Positions 23,769 through 29,382 of a stretch of DNA of 29,382 nucleotides are shown here, piece by piece. The notes below the pieces were generated by a model. That model was given only the letters and a program-made list of their open reading frames with translations, ran no database searches and had not been told where the DNA came from. The first letter of the stretch is position 1; the number at the start of each line of letters is the position of its first letter. Source of the DNA: Akkermansiaceae bacterium UBA7890 (GTDB lineage: Bacteria > Verrucomicrobiota > Verrucomicrobiia > Verrucomicrobiales > Akkermansiaceae); contig DLRK01000061.1 in the NCBI GenBank assembly GCA_002501065.1, positions 1 through 29,382 of the forward strand, given 5' to 3'. The position numbers and the translations under genes are program-made.

Positions 23769-25928
23769 CTACTCGCCGCCAGACTTCTTCTTCAGGATCA
23801 ATTGCAGGTTGCGATGGGCGGACTCGTAGTTCGGGTCAATCTTGAGAGCTTGGCGGCAAACGCCCTCGGCTTCGTCGAGACGGCCCAATTGAGCCAGCAC
23901 GAAGCTCAAGTTGTTGTAGGCTGGCAGGTATTTCGGTCGGGCCTCGATCATTGACTTCAGCACAGGCAGCGCCGCCTGATGATCGCTCGCCCGGACAAGC
24001 GCAACGGCCAACTGGACGTTTGCCTCGAAATTGTCCGGTTGCAGGCGTAAAACTTCCCGCAACTTCCCGGCGGCCTCAGCGTGCTTGCCGTTTTCAATCA
24101 GTTGTCTCCCCTGCAGCGATAAAAGGTCGAGCCATTGCTGCTTGCCGGCGCCATTGCCGGGATCCAGATGCAACAGTCTTCGCAGAACCCGCTCGCTCTC
24201 TGCGTAGTCACCACGCTCAACCAGGATGGCCGCGAGTTGCAGGTGGGCTTTCAGGTAGAAACTCACCTCGGGTTTCAGATCGACTCCAACCAGGTAGCTG
24301 AGGCGCTCAAACGCCTCCTCCCTTTCCCCCAGATGCCGAGCGAGATTACCCACCTGATAGTGTGTTTCTGCATCGCCGGGATACAATTCGAGTGCCTTTT
24401 TGGCCGCCCGATAGGCATCCTCCATCTTGCCGGCCCACGAGAACACCTTCGAAAGATTCCGCATCGCGACGCCCTGCGCCCTGGGGTCGACTTTCTCCAT
24501 GATGCCCGACGCAACGCGCTCGACAGCCGCGTCGTTCCAATCGCTGCCGGGCGTCAGCAACTCTCGGCGAGTCAGTTCGTCAACGATGGCCAGCGCCAGC
24601 ATGCGGTGCCCTTCGATCGTCGGATGCACGTGGTCCAGAAAAAACTCTTCACCCGGGATCCCCTGCGGAGCCTCGTTCTCCACCAATGCGGCGAAATCAA
24701 CCACCGGCACATCGCGTTCCCGGGCGACCTCAATCACGATGTCGCGCATCCTCGAAAGCGCCCGTAGCGGGCATACGTCTTCATCCACGGCGCGTTGGTA
24801 GGCGACTTTTGCGTCCTCGAAGCCCTCCAGGGCATCCAACACCCGTCCACGCAGGTAGTGCGAGTGCGCGTAGCGATCGTCAATCTTCCCGGCTTGATCC
24901 AGATCGCTCAACGCGTCGGAGAATCGTTTTGCATCAAAGTGTGCGCGCGCGCTCTGGAACAACGCGTCCCACCGCTTCTTTTGTTCTGCCTCCAGCCCGT
25001 CCCGATGCTGGCTTTTGAACGGCGAACAACTCCGCAGGTTGGATGCCGGTGTGACAAATACGATTTTGGCGCCGCTGGCCCGCGCGATGTCGACAATCCG
25101 CGCCATGTTGAAGCGGTAATGGGCGAGCACCTGTTCTTCCAGCTCCTCGTCCCGTTGATAGTCTTCCGGGCCAACCGTCTGGTCGAGGATTGTAGTGACC
25201 TCACCGCCAAGTTGATTGACATCTCCTGTCTCGGCATTCGGTCTCTTGCGGGACCCTCGAACCAGCCGGGTCGTGGCACTATAGGTTCGCGTCCGGCTCA
25301 GCACTGCCGCGAGTCCGCGGACCGGCGCCGGCATATCGATGATTCCGGCATATGTCCGCCGCTCGAGAAACTCGTTCTGACCGCAGTAGACGACAAAGAC
25401 GTCGGGCTGGTAGGCGGAGAGCTCTTCCATCAGTGTCGCCACCCGGTAGCTGGCGTAGCTGATTCCACCCGCATTGATCAGCTCCCAGTCGTGGGACGGA
25501 TCGGCGACTGGCAGCAGTTCGCGCAGCCATCCGCAAAAGGAGGTCGCATCGTCGTAGGGCCGCCCGTAGGTGGTCGAACCACCCAGACAAAAGACCCGTG
25601 TTACCTCATCGTTTTTTCGCCTGGAAAACTGCTGCTTGTTGAAGAAGCGCAACTTGTTTCGTGCAGTCTCCATCCGCGCACCACTGCCCCCGCCTCCCTG
25701 CTCGACAAACAAGGGAATCTGCGATGTGAATCCCACGTAGGGATCTTCTTCGTAGAGGAGTGGTTTCACGCCGACCAGGCAGAAAATCAACTCCAGCAGG
25801 CCGAAGAAGAGGACGGTGGTCAGCGCGGCAAACAGCGCCTTCTTCCAAAGGGGCAGGCGATTGCGCGATTTGCTCTCACGACTTCGTGCGACCTTCGTTT
25901 GGCCTCTTTTTTTTCGAGGGGATGGCAT
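23769..25928 (-). CDS. Membrane-anchored SGNH hydrolase with TPR repeats
   Basis: 719 residues from ATG 25928; a TTG at 25943 is less likely. The basic N-terminus is followed by one membrane segment (about 30-54). SGNH blocks: GGSTTYG with Ser118, NAGG (152-155), GQNE (183-186) and DHVHP with Asp432 and His435 as the acid/base pair. Between the third and last blocks sits a TPR-like helical insert (about 320-390), and residues about 475-719 are further TPRs (for example SGKVFSWAGK-type helices, YPGDAETHYQVGNLARHLG, then YLPAYNNLSFVLAQLGRLD). The fold is that of esterases and of polysaccharide O-acetyl-modifying enzymes such as AlgX-like proteins. An exopolysaccharide or surface role is plausible but is inference. 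The gene stands alone, about 190 bases upstream of the sulfatase repeat region. Confidence 0.92.
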   Translation of the reverse strand: MPSPRKKRGQTKVARSRESKSRNRLPLWKKALFAALTTVLFFGLLELIFCLVGVKPLLYEEDPYVGFTSQIPLFVEQGGGGSGARMETARNKLRFFNKQQFSRRKNDEVTRVFCLGGSTTYGRPYDDATSFCGWLRELLPVADPSHDWELINAGGISYASYRVATLMEELSAYQPDVFVVYCGQNEFLERRTYAGIIDMPAPVRGLAAVLSRTRTYSATTRLVRGSRKRPNAETGDVNQLGGEVTTILDQTVGPEDYQRDEELEEQVLAHYRFNMARIVDIARASGAKIVFVTPASNLRSCSPFKSQHRDGLEAEQKKRWDALFQSARAHFDAKRFSDALSDLDQAGKIDDRYAHSHYLRGRVLDALEGFEDAKVAYQRAVDEDVCPLRALSRMRDIVIEVARERDVPVVDFAALVENEAPQGIPGEEFFLDHVHPTIEGHRMLALAIVDELTRRELLTPGSDWNDAAVERVASGIMEKVDPRAQGVAMRNLSKVFSWAGKMEDAYRAAKKALELYPGDAETHYQVGNLARHLGEREEAFERLSYLVGVDLKPEVSFYLKAHLQLAAILVERGDYAESERVLRRLLHLDPGNGAGKQQWLDLLSLQGRQLIENGKHAEAAGKLREVLRLQPDNFEANVQLAVALVRASDHQAALPVLKSMIEARPKYLPAYNNLSFVLAQLGRLDEAEGVCRQALKIDPNYESAHRNLQLILKKKSGGE

Positions 25929-26025
25929 GGCAGAACTCGGCAATCGCGGGTAGCCTTGATGAATCGTCCAGGATCGTCAAACCCGACCTGCTCAACGAGG
26001 TGAAAGCGCCCTCTCCCGAAGGAGT

Positions 26026-26038
26026 GGGGAACCTCCCC
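26026..26038. other. Small hairpin GGGGA-ACC-TCCCC
   Basis: A perfect 5-bp stem with a 3-base loop lies in the gap between the SGNH gene start and the next gene's terminator. No U-tract follows. Possibly structural in the leader of the SGNH message; otherwise nothing else is seen here. Confidence 0.25.
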
Positions 26039-26061
26039 TGTCGCCATCCACCGCAGCGCAG

Positions 26062-26100
26062 AAAACGAAACGGCGGCCTCCCGAAGAAAACCGCCGTCTC
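26062..26100 (-). terminator. Rho-independent terminator of the calcium-repeat protein gene
   Basis: On the minus strand ACGGCGG (26097-26091) pairs perfectly with CCGCCGT (26076-26070), followed by TTCGTTTTC. The 7-bp GC-rich stem with a 14-base loop and U-rich tail lies about 100 bases after the stop at 26195. It is a good intrinsic terminator for that gene and may also work in the other direction, since CTCATTT follows on the plus strand. Confidence 0.7.
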
Positions 26101-26194
26101 ATTTGGAGTGACTGAGAATTGGGATTCCCCCAACTGCTGAAAGTTCGCAAAACCCATAAAGCGGAGTTCCGGCAGCCCGGGGAAAAGTAGTTTG

Positions 26195-29143
26195 TCAGTT
26201 CGCCTCGACCACCACGTTGTCAATGGAGAGACCGCTGAAGGCGTCCGGGCTACTGTCGCTCACGAAATTGAACTCGATACGGACAGTCTCGCCAATGGCC
26301 TCCACCGGGACCGGGACCCTGATGCTGGTGTAGTCGGTATCGAAGACGGTCATGTCGAGGTCATGGTCAGGCCCCAGTTGCACATCGTCAGCGACCCGGC
26401 GGAAGCGGACAATCGCAGTGTCTCCGAAGCCGTCGGCATCCCGGTAGGCTTTGAAGGTCAACTCCGCGCCCGATAACCCGCTGAAGTCGAGGGATGGCGA
26501 GAAGAGCGAGATGTCGGAGTTCGTTCCGTAGTCCCCCAGGTTGGTGGACCAGGCGTTGGCCGAACCGTCGACTCCCGTGATCGGTCCCGTGCTGCCGGAA
26601 GGCGTGCCCAGTTGCCAGAGGGTGTTGCCGTTGGCGTCATTGACAACCGCGACCCAGTCACCCACCCCTGATTCGAAGTCCTCCTCAAGGAGCGGCGGAG
26701 GGGGAAACTCTTCCACCCGGTAGAAGCGGGTCGAATCACCCGGTCGCAGAATGGTGTGGGTATTGAGCGGGGCAGTCCCCGCAATCTCGAAGACTCCGTT
26801 GTTCTCCACCGATCCCGGCACGTTCACCGGGTCCCAGGTCGAAAGGTCGGCCGCAAGATCGGTGCTGCTGCGCAGGACGTAGAACATCCCCGGCCTGCTC
26901 TCCCATTCGAGATCCAGGTTCGCACCGTTGTTGGTAATGTCGAACCGGAATGGCATGGCCGGGGCTCCTACTCCTTCGAGAATCACTCCCATGAAGCGCG
27001 CCCGGGATCCATCCGCGTCGGTGTTGGTGTAATTATAGGTGATCGTCTCGTATCTCTCCGCATTGAAGAAAGCGAAGCTCGTGATCCAGCCAAAGTTCCG
27101 GCCGATACCATTGCCTTGCCCGACGTTCACCATGATGTCCGGTTGTCCGGCTCCGCTCATGGTCACATCGATATTCCAGGAATTGACGTAGGTCCCGTGG
27201 GGCATGTAGATCGTCCCCGATTGCAGACCGGAGATGTCGATCGTCCCAGTGACGTTGGCACAACGCGCGAAGGTGTTTGCCGCCCCAGCGATTCCAGTAG
27301 GATTATGGTCTCTTGGATTGACGAAGCCGACCCCCGGATCACTGGTGGTCCACACGTCAGCCCAGTCTTCCCCATTGCCGTGGACATTGGCCGGGGGCGA
27401 AGTGGGAGTCGGAATGAGACCGGCTCCGCCGCTTGCATACGTGGTGAGCGCGCTGCCCGTGCCCGCATTGCCTATAAAATTGTAGTCCGTCACCGTGCCA
27501 TCCCCGAAAGTGCCCGTGGCGGCAGGTTCGATCGTTTGACCGGAATTGTCATACCCAGCCGCGCCGTCGAAGACCGAGATATTGAAATTCTGGTTGTTCT
27601 CCGAGACGAGAACGCTGGAGCCCACGGTCAAGCCGGCCGGGCCACTTCTCGGAATCGAAGCGCGATCGGTGGGATCAGAGCCAAGGTCAACCTCCTGCCC
27701 GTCGGGGAGGGCGTCCCCATCGGTATCGGGATTGAGCGGATCCGTGATGTAACCATCGGTATCCAGCGGCCCGGAGTCGTTGACCTCGTCGCCATCGCCC
27801 ACGCCGTCGCCGTCGCTGTCGCCCACCAGCGGATCGGTGCCATGGGTGGTCGTCTCCTCCCCGTTGGTGAGCCCGTCGTCGTCGCTGTCGTTGCTCGGGT
27901 CATTCGGAGCGGCGTCCACGTCGTCGGTCACTCCGTCGTCGTCGCCGTCCTGTTTCAGGGGATCCGTCACGAAACCGTCGGTATCGAGCGGTCCGGAGTC
28001 ATGGGCTTCGTCGCCATCGGTCAGGCTGTCGCCGTCGCTGTCCTCAAGGGTGGGATCAGTCATGGCGGTGACCTCCGGGCCGTCATTGATGCCGTCGCCG
28101 TCGGTGTCCGGGATTGTGGGATCGCTTCCGTGGGTATTGATTTCGGGACCGTCATCGAGACCGTCGCCGTCGCTGTCGGTCACATTCGGATCGGATCCGT
28201 TGTTCTGCTCCTGCAGATCAGTGGCCCCGTCGCCGTCGGTATCGCCCGTTCCGTCCGAGGGAGTCAGGTCACCGGGCTCAACGGTTCCACTGTTGTCACC
28301 GAAGTGCTCGTCTTCCCAGAGGTCGAGGAGGAAGTCGGCATCGGAATCATCGGCTCCGAAGTTTGCATTGCCATCAAGGACCACGCCCATGAAGCGGGCG
28401 CGGGATCCGTCCCGGTCCCCGTGAGTGTAGTTGTAGCTGATGGTGGTGTAGGCGGTGGCATCGGAAAAGGTGAAGTCCGTGACCCAGCCGTAGTTGGTGC
28501 CCGGACCATTGCCCGCTTGCGTGTCGGTGGCCACAATGTCCGGTTGTCCGGGTCCGCTCATGGTCACGGTGAGGGTCCACCGGTTGACGTAGGTCCCGTG
28601 CATGAAATAAAGGCTCCCATCCGTCAGAGTGGTGAGATCAATCGTTCCGTTCAACTCAGCGCACCTGGCGAAGGTGTTTGCCGCTCCAGCGACCCCGGTA
28701 GGATTATGGTCTCTCGTTGTCGTGAACCCGACAGGGTCGCTTGACGTCCACACGTCGGCCCAGTCTTCACCATTGCCATGGACATTCGCCGCTGGCGCTG
28801 TGGGAGTAGGAATAAGTCCGGCTTCCCCACTTGCATAAGTGGTGAGCGCGCTGCCCGTACCGGCATTACCGATGAAGTTGTAATCGATCACCGTGCCATC
28901 ACCAAAGGTGTTCGTGACGAGAGGTGGATTGGTCTGGGTAGTACCGGTGTTGTCGTAACTCGCGGCGCCGGGGAAAACCGAGATATTGAAATTCTGGTTG
29001 TTCTCCGAGACGAGAACCCGCGATCCCAGGGTCAGGTCGGCCGCGTGCACCGGAAGCGCCAGCAGGGTGGCGAGGAACGCGACGCGCCCCGCGGACAAGG
29101 CGGCATGACACAGGGTGATTCTTCTGATAATTCTATGGTTCAT
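26195..29143 (-). CDS. Large exported protein: duplicated domain, calcium-type TSP3 repeats, MAM-like end
   Basis: 982 residues from ATG 29143 (signal about 1-34, ending LLALPVHA). Domain A (about 36-265) starts LGSRVLVSENNQNFNISVF. Next come about eight thrombospondin type-3/dockerin-like motifs (about 285-495: DTDGDG, DSDGDGLDD, DSDDDGLTN and similar), which should bind calcium. Domain B (about 504-728) repeats domain A, including NGEDWADVW, RDHNPTG, AGAANTFARC and SRARFMGV. A short module with LDLEWESRPGMFYVLRSSTD and RFYRVEEF follows. The C-terminal module (about 816-982, starting EEDFESG) is closely similar to the end of the 9789 protein. There is no PEP-CTERM tail or catalytic motif. 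It is probably a long rigid surface or matrix protein. I do not recognise domain A/B. Confidence 0.93.
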   Translation of the reverse strand: MNHRIIRRITLCHAALSAGRVAFLATLLALPVHAADLTLGSRVLVSENNQNFNISVFPGAASYDNTGTTQTNPPLVTNTFGDGTVIDYNFIGNAGTGSALTTYASGEAGLIPTPTAPAANVHGNGEDWADVWTSSDPVGFTTTRDHNPTGVAGAANTFARCAELNGTIDLTTLTDGSLYFMHGTYVNRWTLTVTMSGPGQPDIVATDTQAGNGPGTNYGWVTDFTFSDATAYTTISYNYTHGDRDGSRARFMGVVLDGNANFGADDSDADFLLDLWEDEHFGDNSGTVEPGDLTPSDGTGDTDGDGATDLQEQNNGSDPNVTDSDGDGLDDGPEINTHGSDPTIPDTDGDGINDGPEVTAMTDPTLEDSDGDSLTDGDEAHDSGPLDTDGFVTDPLKQDGDDDGVTDDVDAAPNDPSNDSDDDGLTNGEETTTHGTDPLVGDSDGDGVGDGDEVNDSGPLDTDGYITDPLNPDTDGDALPDGQEVDLGSDPTDRASIPRSGPAGLTVGSSVLVSENNQNFNISVFDGAAGYDNSGQTIEPAATGTFGDGTVTDYNFIGNAGTGSALTTYASGGAGLIPTPTSPPANVHGNGEDWADVWTTSDPGVGFVNPRDHNPTGIAGAANTFARCANVTGTIDISGLQSGTIYMPHGTYVNSWNIDVTMSGAGQPDIMVNVGQGNGIGRNFGWITSFAFFNAERYETITYNYTNTDADGSRARFMGVILEGVGAPAMPFRFDITNNGANLDLEWESRPGMFYVLRSSTDLAADLSTWDPVNVPGSVENNGVFEIAGTAPLNTHTILRPGDSTRFYRVEEFPPPPLLEEDFESGVGDWVAVVNDANGNTLWQLGTPSGSTGPITGVDGSANAWSTNLGDYGTNSDISLFSPSLDFSGLSGAELTFKAYRDADGFGDTAIVRFRRVADDVQLGPDHDLDMTVFDTDYTSIRVPVPVEAIGETVRIEFNFVSDSSPDAFSGLSIDNVVVEAN
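26960..27634 (-). repeat. Internal duplication, copy B (copy A at about 28360-29038)
   Basis: The two domain-coding segments of the calcium-repeat gene keep long identical DNA runs. For example, 41 bases are identical at 27573-27613 and 28977-29017, and stretches around 27430 and 28830 are nearly so. They lie about 1.4 kb apart, separated by the calcium-motif region. The duplication is recent or is kept similar by gene conversion. Confidence 0.75.
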
Positions 29144-29259
29144 CTGAGCTGTCCAGTGAGTGATTCTTCACAATATGGCGGCGCCGATTCGTTTGGCCCC
29201 CTGCCGCCCTGTAGTCCCCGCAAAGAACTATGGGCGTTGTTGTGACTGGTTGCCAAAGT

Positions 29260-29298
29260 TCACACGACACGCTCCCAGTTTGCCACTTTTTTCTTCAT
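29260..29298 (-). CDS. Possible 12-residue leader peptide
   Basis: ATG at 29298 is preceded by the strong Shine-Dalgarno GGAGAGG (5 bases before it) and encodes MKKKVANWERVV followed by TGA. It lies 117 bases upstream of the large calcium-repeat gene on the same strand, whose own start has no visible ribosome site. It could be a leader peptide, the start of a gene decayed after an A-run, or chance. A -1 or +1 slip at the A-run would keep one frame open for about 44 codons. Confidence 0.35.
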   Translation of the reverse strand: MKKKVANWERVV

Positions 29299-29382
29299 CG
29301 AAACCTCTCCTTTGTTGGAAAGTTTGATTTCATGCCTGATGGCGCGAGTCTGGATGGGTCTGATCGGTGACCGCCGCCAATA

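Noticed and set aside
26756..28744. A 662-codon plus-strand open frame rich in Val, Ile and Gly.
   Set aside because: It is antisense to the calcium-motif region, whose GAC/GGC repeats give the regular pattern. The sense strand encodes clear DxDxDG motifs.

Overview
The window reads as chromosomal DNA of a heterotrophic member of the Verrucomicrobiota. The main reasons are a protein with a PEP-CTERM sorting tail, two DUF1501/DUF1800 gene pairs, FGly-type sulfatases, large mosaic secreted proteins built from recurring modules, and PQQ-type propellers joined to a methyltransferase-like domain. Planctomycetota share several of these families, so the phylum is an inference. Most of the window is GC-rich, but about 20.35-23.7 kb is visibly AT-richer. 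Most genes lack a clear Shine-Dalgarno sequence; a few have strong ones.

Layout. (1) 1-1469, minus strand: a sulfatase cut by the window edge, preceded by the surviving 3' end of another gene. (2) 1712-8686, plus strand: a probable operon of a giant mosaic secreted protein (jelly-roll-like module, Fn3-like, LamG, methyltransferase-like, PQQ propeller), a second PQQ propeller protein and a TPR-sulfotransferase. (3) 8792-11609, plus strand: a PEP-CTERM protein, a diverged tandem copy of it with a different C-terminus, and a fossil of a third related gene. (4) 11643-12689, minus strand: a polytopic, DoxX-like membrane protein with an FNR-type box upstream. (5) 12860-20178: two paralogous DUF1501/DUF1800 pairs, head to head. 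The minus-strand DUF1800 carries an Ala/Lys-rich coiled-coil extension of about 400 residues. (6) 20353-23682: an AT-richer block with a kinase-like phosphotransferase, gene debris, an NTF2-like exported protein and a second sulfatase whose upstream region has a tandem repeat and a perfect -10 box. (7) 23769-25928, minus strand: a membrane-anchored SGNH hydrolase with TPRs. (8) 26195-29143, minus strand: a calcium-binding repeat protein with an internal duplication, and a short ORF upstream.

Almost every product is predicted to be exported or membrane-bound. Two sulfatases, a sulfotransferase, LamG and carbohydrate-binding-like modules, an SGNH esterase-like protein and a PEP-CTERM protein together suggest handling of sulfated polysaccharide or building of an extracellular matrix. 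That functional reading is inference. The strongest leads are these: a PQQ/methyltransferase protein whose two halves are separate genes in inverted order; the coiled-coil-extended DUF1800 and the divergent paralogous pairs; two FNR-like boxes; the repeat-plus-leaderless-promoter architecture in front of the second sulfatase; and several gene fossils that record local duplication and loss. I saw no tRNA, rRNA, CRISPR array or insertion sequence.
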